Shown one piece after another: positions 15,813 to 23,735 of a DNA stretch of 64,000 nucleotides. Position 1 is the first letter of the stretch; every line of letters starts with the position of its first letter. Source of the DNA: Microcaldota archaeon. GTDB lineage: Archaea > Micrarchaeota > Micrarchaeia > Norongarragalinales > UBA8480. The position numbers and the translations under genes were made by a program. The stretch covers positions 1 through 64,000 of the forward strand of contig JAHFHC010000003.1 of assembly GCA_023247085.1 (NCBI GenBank), in the 5' to 3' direction. The notes under the pieces were generated by a model. The model had not been told where the DNA came from. It searched no databases and worked only from the letters and a program-made list of their open reading frames with translations.

Positions 15813-16298
15813 GTGTCAAATATTGAAAACGAAAAAGAATTAACTCAAAACAACGCCGTTTCAACCGATGTCGCGCCAGTAGAACCATCAATTTCTACAA
15901 AACCCACAAAACGCACCGGCAAAACCCGAGAACACTATCAACAGCAAAAAAATCAGCAATTTGCGCATTTTCGCATTAACAAAGAAGATTTGCCGAAGCT
16001 AGAGTCAATGCAGTTCAATATTTATGATTTTATATCCGCTAGCTTTGCTTTTTCCCAACCAAAAAAAGAACTAGCAATTGGGGTGCTAAATGCCTTGAAA
16101 CAAGAGTCAAAGCCATTTAGTCAGCTGGAAAAAGAGTTGAATGCAAAGAAAAGTTCGCTGTTTCTTGTTTGCCTTTCATTAGAGCGCGCGGGTTTAATTG
16201 AGCGCAAAGCAAAAGGAGAGCCGTATTCGCTTAGCACTTCCTTTTCAAACACAATAATTGCTTACGCTAATTGGTGGAAATCCTGGGCTAGTCACTAA
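15813..16298 (+). CDS. Winged-helix-like protein with disordered N-terminus
   Basis: This 161-residue protein starts at GTG. Residues 1-55 are polar and probably disordered. Residues about 75-155 alternate helices in a pattern like a winged helix, with KPFSQLEKELNAKKSSLFL as helix-turn-helix and LSLERAGLIERKAKGEPY as the recognition and wing region. This suggests a DNA-binding regulator of the MarR/ArsR class in the broad sense. No ligand domain is present. Its targets are unknown, and it stands alone between dcd and a small Ig-like protein. Confidence 0.6.
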   Translation: MSNIENEKELTQNNAVSTDVAPVEPSISTKPTKRTGKTREHYQQQKNQQFAHFRINKEDLPKLESMQFNIYDFISASFAFSQPKKELAIGVLNALKQESKPFSQLEKELNAKKSSLFLVCLSLERAGLIERKAKGEPYSLSTSFSNTIIAYANWWKSWASH

Positions 16299-16462
16299 AC
16301 CGCGCGTCCAACAGCCTTTAACTCTTCAAACGGGTTAATTTCATGAATTGCCTTTACTAACTTATGCATCGGCTTCTTCTTCAAACCGAACTAAAGCGCT
16401 AGTTGTTTAAATCTTTATGTCCTTAATTATTTTGTCCTTTTTCAATTTTTTAAAAGGTAATT

Positions 16463-16873
16463 ATGCTTATGGCTTTATTTGAACTCTTTGGCAAAAAACC
16501 AGCGCCCAATTTAACTGTTCCTTTTGACTTAACTTTTACTTTTCACCCGCTTAGAATCGCAGCTTTTAAACCAGATTATGTTGAGTTGGTTTTAACCCTA
16601 CGTAATACGTCCGGTGAAGAACAACTAACTTCATTTATTATAACCGTACCGCATGGGCTTGGGTTTGAACAAACGGGGTTAAGTCAAGAAAAGGAGCTCC
16701 GCATGGGTTTTCTAAAAGCCGGCGAAGAAAAGAAGTTCAAAATAAACGTTTATGGAAACACACGCACGCGACCAGGAGATTATACTGTAAAAATGTATGC
16801 TGCGGCACATTACCGGAACTATGGTTACGTTCAAAATGAGTTAAGGAAGACTTTTTCACTACGCGTTGTGTAA
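16463..16873 (+). CDS. Small beta-sandwich (Ig-like) protein
   Basis: This 136-residue protein is all-beta by pattern. Hydrophobic strands VELVLTLRNTSGEEQ, SFIITVPHGLGFE, EKKFKINVYGN and GDYTVKMYAA recall the NEW1/CARDB-like domains of archaeal surface proteins. There is no signal peptide or membrane segment, so it is likely cytoplasmic. The start could be 16463 or 16469 (MALFELFG). AAGGTAAT precedes it. The function is unknown. Confidence 0.6.
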   Translation: MLMALFELFGKKPAPNLTVPFDLTFTFHPLRIAAFKPDYVELVLTLRNTSGEEQLTSFIITVPHGLGFEQTGLSQEKELRMGFLKAGEEKKFKINVYGNTRTRPGDYTVKMYAAAHYRNYGYVQNELRKTFSLRVV

Positions 16874-16933
16874 AAGGGTTTAAAAATTAACGCGTATAAT
16901 TAATTACTAAAGTTTTTTTGAGGGATTTTGCAT

Positions 16934-17254
16934 ATGACTATCAGGTTATCTCAGTTAATTGGATTAGATGTTTACAGCGACGGCGCTACCTTTATTGGTA
17001 AAGTATACGACATTATTTTAGATTTAGAAAAAGGTGAAGTCGTACGTTTAACCCTTGAGCCAATTCGTGCTTCAAGCAGGGACGACGCCAAGCGCATATT
17101 TAAGGACAAAACTGTGCTTTACAAGTCAGTAAAAGCAGTTGAAAAAATTATTATTGTTTCACCAAATACGGTTGTTGAACCAGAGCAAGAGCCAGAAAAG
17201 CCAGCTTTTGAATCAAAACACATGCCTTACTCTTACAGGTACAGGCGCCAGTAA
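16934..17254 (+). CDS. PRC-barrel domain protein
   Basis: One PRC-barrel fills residues 1-75 (LSQLIGLDVYSDGATFIGKV, then DIILDLEKGEVVRL), and a Pro/Glu-rich tail follows. PRC-barrels are small beta-barrels found in RimM and in archaeal proteins tied to RNA processing or cell division (CdpB family). It has 106 residues from the ATG at 16934. Another PRC-barrel protein is at 38581. Adjacent small genes on the same strand suggest a loose operon with the zinc-ribbon protein downstream. Confidence 0.8.
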   Translation: MTIRLSQLIGLDVYSDGATFIGKVYDIILDLEKGEVVRLTLEPIRASSRDDAKRIFKDKTVLYKSVKAVEKIIIVSPNTVVEPEQEPEKPAFESKHMPYSYRYRRQ

Positions 17255-17276
17255 CTTTTTTTATTAATTCTTTTTT

Positions 17277-17609
17277 ATGGATTCCTATCAGTGTAAGAAC
17301 TGCAAGCTAGAATTTGAAGCAAACGAAGCCGCCCAGTGCCCGCGTTGTTCAAGTGCACAAATTCACCGAAAACCAAAAGACGCGCCTCTTTCTAGTGCGG
17401 CGAGTTCAACTGTTGCCCCCGCCGCTCAACCGCGCAAATTTGTTTACGGGCCAGTTATAACTGACACTAAAGAAAGTTGGAAGAATTATCACAATGCTGA
17501 CGTACAGGTTTGTTCTGCTTGTGGTGGAAAAGACTTTGAATTCATTTGGAAGAGAAAAGAAAAAGTATGCAAAAAGTGTGGCGAAATAATGCCACTACGC
17601 AGACGCTAA
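17277..17609 (+). CDS. Double zinc-ribbon protein
   Basis: This 110-residue protein has two zinc ribbons. The N-terminal one is CKNC/CPRC (residues 5-24), and the C-terminal one is CSAC/CKKC (about 81-103). They are joined by an Ala/Ser/Pro linker and YGPVITDTKESWK. The C-terminal Arg run suggests nucleic-acid contact. It could be a transcription or translation accessory protein or a structural partner. It lies next to the ubiquitin-like genes but on the opposite strand, and there is no direct sign of a link. Confidence 0.65.
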   Translation: MDSYQCKNCKLEFEANEAAQCPRCSSAQIHRKPKDAPLSSAASSTVAPAAQPRKFVYGPVITDTKESWKNYHNADVQVCSACGGKDFEFIWKRKEKVCKKCGEIMPLRRR

Positions 17610-17746
17610 TTATTTAGTTCTTTTTTTCTCCTTATTTTTTTATTATTTTTCTATTTTTTTCGGCATATAGCTGTAAATAATAGCGTTTTCTGCTGGCGGT
17701 CTTCTTTTTTTCTTGTTTTTTTCAACTATGCTGATTATTTTTGGTT

Positions 17747-18214
17747 TCAAGGTACCACTCTCGGTTTTCCTTGAATTTTCTTTTGTGGGATGAAGTTGGC
17801 AAAGTATTTTGCTGCTTCGCTGTTTAGCGGCGAATACGGATTTGGGTTTTCTAGCATTTGCAGTAGCGCTTCGGCAATGCTTGACAGCGTTTGTGATTCA
17901 GTCCAGGAATTTAGCACTTGAATGCAAACTCGACCGTCTTTTGGCCGGATATTTGGGTGAAATATGTCACTGTCCCAAATTACTTCAATTCCGCCGGCGT
18001 ACGGGTATTCGCGGGTTAAGTAAATTGAAATGTTGTGGCTGTTGATTGGCACAACTGCGTCGCCGTTTTTAGTGTAGCCGCGCCCATTTAGCTTAAAGTG
18101 GTACTCGGTTTTATCCAGGTTAACTTCTAAGTCGGAAATGTGGTTGTTCTTTGAAAGCGAGGCAAATTCGTTGTCTAGCCTGCGCTTCCAAACCCCTTCA
18201 GGTAGCTTTGGCAT
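17747..18214 (-). CDS. E2 ubiquitin-conjugating enzyme homologue
   Basis: The UBC fold is clear. Strands around YHFKLNGRG and NISIYLTREYPYAGG lead to the HPN motif of E2 enzymes (IFHPNIRPKDGR). The catalytic Cys follows in RVCIQVL (C97 from the ATG at 18214). The helix TLSSIAEALLQMLENPNPYSPLNSEA (given here in pieces: SSIAEALLQ, ENPNPYSPLN) is the classic E2 segment. At 155 residues it is a minimal E2. The gene for the Gly-Gly modifier ends 11 nt ahead of the ATG. A TTG at 18229 overlapping that gene is an alternative start. It would receive the modifier from the E1 (21574-22329). Confidence 0.93.
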   Translation of the reverse strand: MPKLPEGVWKRRLDNEFASLSKNNHISDLEVNLDKTEYHFKLNGRGYTKNGDAVVPINSHNISIYLTREYPYAGGIEVIWDSDIFHPNIRPKDGRVCIQVLNSWTESQTLSSIAEALLQMLENPNPYSPLNSEAAKYFANFIPQKKIQGKPRVVP

Positions 18215-18225
18215 AAGTGTTGGCT

Positions 18226-18471
18226 TCAACCTCCTGTTGGGTCTGGCATTAGTAAGAGGGTTTCGCCTTCAGTTACGCCCGCATCTTTAAGCTGTACTTC
18301 TGGAGACAAAATTTTATTGTCTGATGCCTTTGCTAGCACGAACCGGTCTTTTAATTGAAGCGAATCAACCAGCACATCTAGTACAGCTTGAACTGTGAAT
18401 TCGGGTTCAACTGCTAGTGTGATTTCTTTTCCGCTTGTTGTGTGTGAAACCTTTATGTTAAATTCAGCCAT
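18226..18471 (-). CDS. Ubiquitin-like modifier ending in Gly-Gly
   Basis: This is an 81-residue beta-grasp protein. The strands FNIKVSH and KEITLAVEPEFTVQAVLDVL, with a ubiquitin-type helix, are followed by the ILSPEVQLKDAGVTEGETL region, parallel to ubiquitin's LEDGRTLSDYNI part. It ends exactly in PTGG, so the Gly-Gly is already exposed and needs no trimming. The codons for Gly-Gly also spell GGAGGT, a ribosome site for the E2 gene just downstream. Upstream is a short intergenic region shared with the divergent 18557 gene. The ThiS/SAMP sulfur-carrier role is an alternative, but the adjoining E2 and RING genes favour protein conjugation. Confidence 0.92.
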   Translation of the reverse strand: MAEFNIKVSHTTSGKEITLAVEPEFTVQAVLDVLVDSLQLKDRFVLAKASDNKILSPEVQLKDAGVTEGETLLLMPDPTGG

Positions 18472-18556
18472 TTTCTTTCAATAAACGTTTACGGCGCAAA
18501 AGTTTATTATGCTTAGCGACCAGTCTTTTTAACTTATGTGCAGTTGTTACTTAATT

Positions 18557-18826
18557 ATGTCAAAGCCACGCATTTTAGATGTAAAGAAACCCGAAAAAAA
18601 ACCAACTGTAGTTAATATTGAAGAAGACGACTATTCGCGCATTTTAACGCCAGTTGACCCCGTTACACAAAAGTTGCGTGAAGGACAACTAAAAGACGCT
18701 ATTCCACAACAACCCGCATTTTCTCCGCTTGGCCTTGATCCAGAAGTTAGAAAAAAAATTGAAGAAGACCGAAAAAAGAGGCGAGGGTTAGTGGGAGAAG
18801 TCAAAGACGCGTTTGGGGTTAAGTGA
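18557..18826 (+). CDS. Small charged protein in the ubiquitin cluster
   Basis: This 89-residue protein (ATG at 18557) is Lys/Pro/Glu-rich, with a C-terminal helix EVRKKIEEDRKKRRGLVGEV. It appears largely disordered; no domain is recognised. It begins a plus-strand unit with the kinase-like, JAMM and RING genes, 3 nt ahead of the kinase-like gene. Its exposed lysines could make it a substrate, but that is only a guess. Confidence 0.6.
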   Translation: MSKPRILDVKKPEKKPTVVNIEEDDYSRILTPVDPVTQKLREGQLKDAIPQQPAFSPLGLDPEVRKKIEEDRKKRRGLVGEVKDAFGVK

Positions 18827-18829
18827 GAG

Positions 18830-19591
18830 ATGCCGCTTGAATGGAAAACAACCAAATTGCTTACGCTGAACGGGCGCGTAACTGTCACTCACTGGAAAAA
18901 GCACTCACCACGTGCCTTGCTTGCTGCACTTGAAAGTGAACCATTAAAAAAATTTCCCAGATCCACTCCGCCTGTTTGGTTTCATAAGTTTGCTGGTCAA
19001 ACCGTTGTCGTCCGAGCTACTGCGCCGCACGGATTATCTCACCCAATTCTCGGTGGTACAGAAATTGAATGTATGCCGCCAAAGCAAATTTTTGAAATTC
19101 TTAAGGAGTTAGCAGAAAAAAAAGCAGCGTTTGTTGAAGTGCCTGTTGCTTTGATTGAGGGAAAAACCTTTCACGCGGTAGTTACTCTTGCTAAGCCGCA
19201 CCGCGCTTCGCTTCAAGAGGTATTATCCGCTGACGATGTTTCTGAATTTAAAAAACAGGCGTTGGCAGTAAAAGCGATTAAGTTGTTTGCCCGTTTAAAC
19301 GCGCTTGGGTATAAACATAATCATCCCGACCCGGTAAATGTAGTTGTTATGAAGAATGACGGAGTTAGGTTAATTGATCCAACTTTACTTGAGCGCTTTC
19401 CAAAGGAGGGGCCGTGGCGTATAGAAAGTATAGATTCTCGCGCAAGATTGTTGCAACCATTTATGAACATTTGGCTTAGAAACCACCCTGGGCAGGATTA
19501 TCCAATAGAACATTTGCATGGCTTAATACGTGAGCTGGATTCAGCGTACCATACCGAATTTAAGCGGGTTAAGGCGAAACAACGTGTTTGA
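18830..19591 (+). CDS. Kinase-fold-like protein in the ubiquitin cluster
   Basis: This 253-residue protein has features of the C-lobe of a protein or small-molecule kinase. ALGYKHNHPDPVNVVVMKNDGVRLIDPTL mirrors the catalytic loop plus DFG-like strand of RIO/APH-type kinases (quoted in parts: HNHPDPVNVVV and VRLIDPTL). Here Asn/Pro replace the usual HxD residues and DPT replaces DFG, so it may be inactive. The N-lobe is weak. It overlaps the JAMM gene by 8 nt, implying coupling. It might be a scaffold or recognition subunit of the modification system. Family membership is inference. Confidence 0.6.
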   Translation: MPLEWKTTKLLTLNGRVTVTHWKKHSPRALLAALESEPLKKFPRSTPPVWFHKFAGQTVVVRATAPHGLSHPILGGTEIECMPPKQIFEILKELAEKKAAFVEVPVALIEGKTFHAVVTLAKPHRASLQEVLSADDVSEFKKQALAVKAIKLFARLNALGYKHNHPDPVNVVVMKNDGVRLIDPTLLERFPKEGPWRIESIDSRARLLQPFMNIWLRNHPGQDYPIEHLHGLIRELDSAYHTEFKRVKAKQRV

Positions 19592-20057
19592 CATTTACAT
19601 TCATGCTAGTGCAGTGCAAAAAGCTGAAGAGTACTTTTCTGTGTTAGCGGCTTCAAAATTAGAGGGGTTAGGGCTCTTGGTCGGCAGCAATTTCGAATAC
19701 GAGGATGCTAATTATTTGCAAATAGTCGATTTTATAACTGGCGAGACAAACTCTTCGGCTGTTTCAGTGAGTTTTTCCAAACACGCATTTGAGAAACTAG
19801 CCGGCGACTTAAAAGAACGTGATGAAATTGTGGTTGGCTGGTGTCATTCTCACCCAACTTATGGTTGCTTTTTATCCGCCACTGATGTAAATGCGCAGCG
19901 TAGTTTTTTTAATGAAGATTTTCATGTTGCCGGCGTGTTTGACCCAATGCGCAAAGAAGATTTCGGCAGCGTAAATGCAATGGCGAAGCGTTTTTACAGG
20001 TTGACTGATAAGGGGTATAGGGAAGTTTCGTTTGCGGTGGTAAAAGATGTCAAGTGA
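19584..20057 (+). CDS. Rpn11-like JAMM deubiquitinase homologue
   Basis: An MPN+ domain makes up nearly the whole 157 residues from the GTG at 19584. The zinc-protease signature is complete: E27 (KLEGLGLLVG), H88 and H90 in HSHPTYGCFLSATD, S98 and D101. The sequence around it resembles eukaryotic Rpn11/CSN5 more than bacterial JAB proteins. Such enzymes cut isopeptide bonds at the modifier's Gly-Gly end. The modifier here needs no C-terminal trimming, so deconjugation is the likelier job. It overlaps both the kinase-like gene (8 nt) and the RING gene (11 nt). Confidence 0.93.
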   Translation: MFDIYIHASAVQKAEEYFSVLAASKLEGLGLLVGSNFEYEDANYLQIVDFITGETNSSAVSVSFSKHAFEKLAGDLKERDEIVVGWCHSHPTYGCFLSATDVNAQRSFFNEDFHVAGVFDPMRKEDFGSVNAMAKRFYRLTDKGYREVSFAVVKDVK

Positions 20058-21018
20058 GTTACAAACTATAAATTCCAATAAGCCCAATGCCGTAAAGTCG
20101 GTTGGAGAAAAGGAAAAACAAAGTACAGCCAAGCCAATTTCAACGACCCCGTCGGCGCAATCCACCGCTGAAGAAAAACCTATTTCAACAGAGAAAAAGA
20201 AGCGCGGCCGCAAACCAGTTTTTAAGCCAACTCAGTTTGACTTGGATTTAATTCATTTAATTCGCGAAGGGGCAACTTCAACTGATGAGTTATTGTATGG
20301 TTTAGGAGTAGCGCGTTCTGAATTAATTCAACGTTTAGATTTATTAAAAACGGAAAATTTAGTGGCAGAAGAAAAAGACGGTGCAAATTTGCAGTTTGGG
20401 TTAACTGTAAACGGGTATAATTTTTATGCTTCTAAAGGGGCGAAAAAAGTCGGCCTCAAAAAATCTTTTTCTGGCGAAGTAAAGTTATACAAGCATAAAC
20501 AAATTGAAAAGCACGACGCGATGCCAGTGCAGGGGCAGAAGCACGTTAATGATTTTCTTTCGTCAACTGAGGTGGTTGACCTTGGGGGAAAATTAGGTAG
20601 GATGGATTTAGAGGAAATAATAAAACGCTATGGCCCGTCAAGCGAACAAAAAGATAAGTTCTTGCGTCAAAAAGCAACCGAGATCAACCAGGAAAAAAAG
20701 CAGGTTCAACCACAAATCCAGCGCCCAGTTCAGCAACCGACGCTTGCAAGTCCAATTGCTGCCGCGCAACCAGTTGCAGGCAATGTAAATTCTTCCGACA
20801 TTTGTGATTTGTGCAAATCGGATTTCAAGATGTCGATGAATAATCCCGAGCTAGCAAAATACGGGCATTGTTTTTGCGGTGCAGCTTACCACAAGGAATG
20901 TTACGATTCGCTTCTTTCAGATAACGCCAAGTGTATTCGTTGTGGCAAAAAATTATTTTTGATTGTAGATAAACAAAGTCGAGAGGCAATAAGTGGGTTA
21001 AGGGACGCGTTTGAATAG
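20047..21018 (+). CDS. RING-type E3-like protein with winged helix
   Basis: This 323-residue protein has three parts. Residues 1-60 are disordered and Lys/Ser-rich. A winged-helix-like part spans about 65-130 (FDLDLIHLIREGATSTDELL, LKTENLVAEEKDG). After a Gln/Pro linker, a C-terminal RING of the C4HC3 type occupies about 255-305: CDLC, then CFC with H in AAYHKEC, then CIRC. RING domains position E2 enzymes on substrates. The start overlaps the JAMM gene by 11 nt. The wHTH could recognise DNA or a protein partner. Together with E1, E2, modifier and JAMM it completes a eukaryote-like set. Confidence 0.85.
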   Translation: MSSELQTINSNKPNAVKSVGEKEKQSTAKPISTTPSAQSTAEEKPISTEKKKRGRKPVFKPTQFDLDLIHLIREGATSTDELLYGLGVARSELIQRLDLLKTENLVAEEKDGANLQFGLTVNGYNFYASKGAKKVGLKKSFSGEVKLYKHKQIEKHDAMPVQGQKHVNDFLSSTEVVDLGGKLGRMDLEEIIKRYGPSSEQKDKFLRQKATEINQEKKQVQPQIQRPVQQPTLASPIAAAQPVAGNVNSSDICDLCKSDFKMSMNNPELAKYGHCFCGAAYHKECYDSLLSDNAKCIRCGKKLFLIVDKQSREAISGLRDAFE

Positions 21019-21087
21019 AAGTGCTTAATTCAGGTTTTCATTCTTATGCCCGAAAGCCTTTTTATTTAAAAAAGGTGTTGCACTTAC

Positions 21088-21561
21088 ATGGTTTCAAAAA
21101 TTTCAAGGTTATCTGCAATTAGAAAAGCAATCCGCTGGACTAGAAATGGAGTTGACTGGCATTTTCACTTATTATCCCCTGGCTGTTTGTATAACTCAAC
21201 TCGCGAGCATGAATTGTTCCTAGAGTCGAAGTTTGGGGCATTTGTTGCGCGCTCTTGGCGCTCGTTGGTAACAATTGCAAAACATTTGCTTCATTTATTA
21301 GAAAAACGAAATGTGAAACGAGTTTCTGCTTCTTCTGCACTTGGAATAGGGAAAGTTTTACTTCAAGCAAAGCATTTGAATGACAAGAAAATCCGCTGGC
21401 ACCACCATTTGCTTTACCCACATTGTGTGCTGAACAAAAAGCGCGGCAAATGGGCTATTATTTTTGAAGACCCGCTGAACAACAAAGTTACTGAATTATT
21501 TTACTCCAGTTATCCCGGCAAAGATTTGAATAAATTAGAGTTACTTTTTTACAAGCAATAA
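21088..21561 (+). CDS. Unknown protein with two Trp-His-His repeats
   Basis: I do not recognise this 157-residue basic protein. It contains an internal duplication: VDWHFHLLSPGCLYN near residue 25 and IRWHHHLLYPHCVLN near 105, each preceded by a helix and followed by a strand ending FES or FED. The paired His and Cys residues at matching places could bind a metal. It sits between the RING gene and the convergent E1 gene, inside the ubiquitin region, with its own short upstream gap. The function is unknown. Confidence 0.6.
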   Translation: MVSKISRLSAIRKAIRWTRNGVDWHFHLLSPGCLYNSTREHELFLESKFGAFVARSWRSLVTIAKHLLHLLEKRNVKRVSASSALGIGKVLLQAKHLNDKKIRWHHHLLYPHCVLNKKRGKWAIIFEDPLNNKVTELFYSSYPGKDLNKLELLFYKQ

Positions 21562-21573
21562 TTTTAGTATTAG

Positions 21574-22329
21574 CTAATGCACGGGGCAACTGTTTCTCTT
21601 TTCAATTGTGAATATGTTTGTTTGTCCAGTTAGCCCGTTGTAAAATGTGTATTTTCCAGCCAAAGTCGTTCCAGTTTTTAGTATTAGTTTAACGAATTCA
21701 TTTACTTGCATGCCTGCAATGACGCTTGTTGTTGTTGGCAACGCTGGCATTTTTGGGTCTATAATATCGAGCATTTCTCCTACGCACGAGTATTTTTTCC
21801 ATAGCAAACCATAGTCTTGTTTTGACAATCCACATTCGAGACAAGCGGCTGGTGCTTGCACTACTTGCAATTTACCGAGAAACCCGCTTGTGCCGCCGTC
21901 AATTAAGATGACTTTGCCATAACAATTTGCATTAACGTGCAGCCGCGCCCCTAAATTATCTAGACAGCCGAATACAGCATCAAAACCAGAGAAAAATTTA
22001 TCGTCAAGTGCCTCAACGTTTTTTATAATTGGGGTTACAACCGCCGCTGGATTGAGTTTTTTAGCTGCGAGACTGAGCGCTTCGGCTTTTAGTGCCTTGT
22101 TTTCTGCATCGTTTTGTGTAAATAACAGGCAGCGGTTTAAATTTGCTTTGACAACTGTGTCGAAGTCAATAACAGTAAGCTGGCAAACGCCTAGTTGCAG
22201 CAAATTCTTAGTCACTTCATTGCCTAATGCGCCAGCGCCGACAATACAAACCTTGGCACTCGCGATTTTTTCTTGATTCCAACCCGCAACGCGCTTTTGC
22301 CGATCAAACTGGTCATCATCTACATTCAT
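21574..22329 (-). CDS. E1-like activating enzyme (ThiF/UBA family)
   Basis: The adenylation domain is complete. The nucleotide loop is VCIVGAGALGNEV (residues about 27-39), VIDFDTV binds the ribose, and NLNRCLLF supplies the arginine. The AVFGCLDNLGARLHVN helix and VILIDGGTSGF follow. A CLEC pair (C163, C166) and the later KRNSCP fit the structural zinc of the family, and C182 in KKYSCVGEM is a candidate thioester Cys before PTTTSVIAGMQVNE. At 251 residues it is MoeB-sized. It would adenylate the Gly-Gly modifier and pass it to the E2. It lies 24 nt downstream of the Nre gene on the same strand. Confidence 0.9.
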   Translation of the reverse strand: MNVDDDQFDRQKRVAGWNQEKIASAKVCIVGAGALGNEVTKNLLQLGVCQLTVIDFDTVVKANLNRCLLFTQNDAENKALKAEALSLAAKKLNPAAVVTPIIKNVEALDDKFFSGFDAVFGCLDNLGARLHVNANCYGKVILIDGGTSGFLGKLQVVQAPAACLECGLSKQDYGLLWKKYSCVGEMLDIIDPKMPALPTTTSVIAGMQVNEFVKLILKTGTTLAGKYTFYNGLTGQTNIFTIEKRNSCPVH

Positions 22330-22353
22330 GTTAAACGATTTAATGCAGTAAAG

Positions 22354-23505
22354 TTAAAAATCCGTCAACTTGCGCTGTGAAAGTACTCTGCTTGTTGTGG
22401 TGTATTGTTCAATTGGTCGCTTTAATCGCTTTTTTAGTTCCTCTATTAATTCATCGCGCGTTTCAAACGTCCTTGGCTTATTCTTTAGCGCAGCGCGGCA
22501 ATTTTCACGAACCTGGAAAACGCCCAAGGGTACTTGGTATTCGTCGCTTATTTCACGTAGAACGATTGTTCGCGCTTGGCGTTGTATTTTGTACAGGTGT
22601 TCAACGCAGGCTATTCTTCCAGCGTAGTACCCGCCGCCTTCTCGCGTTGCATAGGTTGTTCTTCCTTCAAAGGGTTCGTACTCGTACTCCATTTGTTTTG
22701 CTTTAGCTGCCCAGAAGCTGTTTGGTTCCCATGATTCAAATTGTTCAAATTCCCAAGTGCCGGGAATAAATACGATTTCAAAGTGGTTGCCCATCCATGT
22801 GTTACTGTGAAGTTCGATGTCACTAATTGTCCGAAATTCGCGTACATCAGTTAATAGTTGTTTTGCAATTAAGTCGTCTGCGGCAGTTATTGACCAGCGC
22901 GTTGGTACTAGTTTTTTTTCAATGCCGAGTGCGCCACTTGACAATGCTCTTTGTAAGTAATATGTGTCTCCAAAAAATTGAAACCCTTCGTGTACTGCGG
23001 TTGCCACGGTTATTTTTTCTTGTACAAGTGAAATTACTTTTCGCGGGATTGACGGGTTATCTGCCAGGGTGAATTTTTCCATTTTGCCGCTCGCGCCCAT
23101 TGGCGGCAAGTACGTGGAAAAATTAACTTGCTGGAATGGCTCCCTTTCAAAGAAAACCTCCATGTCAATTGGCTTTAGTGAAAGCGCAGTGTCTTGCAAA
23201 TCAAGTGACATTCGGTTATTTGAATTTTTAACATTCAAAACAGACTCGCCACGCGCTAATGACAGTCGATGTTCAACTATTTTTTCCAAGCTAAGCCCAT
23301 ACCATTTTCCAGGCGAGTCGCTGTCGGTTATCTGCTCGCTTATGCCGACCATTGGGCCAGCGAATACGTTTGGGTAATTGTATTTGCCTATGAAAACGCT
23401 TGAAGGAGATTTGCCAAACACGTTCTTCGGAATACGCTTTGAAAACAACGGCTTCAAATTAGCTTCAATTTGTTTGTACAGTGGTGTTGAATTCAAGGTA
23501 TTCAT
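22354..23505 (-). CDS. Archaeal Nre DNA-repair protein with PCNA-binding tail
   Basis: The 383 residues match the archaeal Nre family. VFIGKYNYPNVFAGPM near the N-terminus, the HEGFQFFGDTYYLQ block, WEPNSFWAAKAKQMEYEYE and GGGYYAGRIACVEHL are family features. The last residues, QRKLTDF, form a PIP box for binding PCNA. NreA proteins act in the response to DNA damage. The gene is the first of a two-gene unit with the E1 homologue, so repair and protein modification may be co-expressed. Unlike some homologues it shows no N-terminal Cys4 zinc motif. Confidence 0.9.
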   Translation of the reverse strand: MNTLNSTPLYKQIEANLKPLFSKRIPKNVFGKSPSSVFIGKYNYPNVFAGPMVGISEQITDSDSPGKWYGLSLEKIVEHRLSLARGESVLNVKNSNNRMSLDLQDTALSLKPIDMEVFFEREPFQQVNFSTYLPPMGASGKMEKFTLADNPSIPRKVISLVQEKITVATAVHEGFQFFGDTYYLQRALSSGALGIEKKLVPTRWSITAADDLIAKQLLTDVREFRTISDIELHSNTWMGNHFEIVFIPGTWEFEQFESWEPNSFWAAKAKQMEYEYEPFEGRTTYATREGGGYYAGRIACVEHLYKIQRQARTIVLREISDEYQVPLGVFQVRENCRAALKNKPRTFETRDELIEELKKRLKRPIEQYTTTSRVLSQRKLTDF

Positions 23506-23600
23506 GCTATTGTGATTATTTTGTGCGCCTAGTTCTTTTTAATTTAAGTGAAACAACGCGGTTCACTCTGAAGCCCAAACCTTTTAGCCGCATTATGCGC

Positions 23601-23707
23601 GTCTTTTACGTGCCTCTTATATGGCTTTTACGAATCTTTTACATGTCACTTATAGTTAGTAGTGCCCAAAGTCGCAGTTGGCGCAAGCCTTTTAAAGGTC
23701 TTTTATG
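23601..23707 (+). repeat. Iterated CTTTTA-type motifs upstream of an AAA+ ATPase gene
   Basis: Within about 105 nt the motif CTTTTACG or a close variant recurs at 23603, 23625, 23636 and 23700, with related CTTATATG at 23615 and ACTTATAG at 23649. The first copies are spaced by 10-12 nt, about one helical turn. They lie just ahead of an Orc/Cdc6-sized AAA+ gene. This could be an operator array or an origin-like element. No strong dyad was seen. Confidence 0.4.
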
Positions 23708-23735
23708 TAATGTTTGACCCTTGAGTGTTTAAGAA

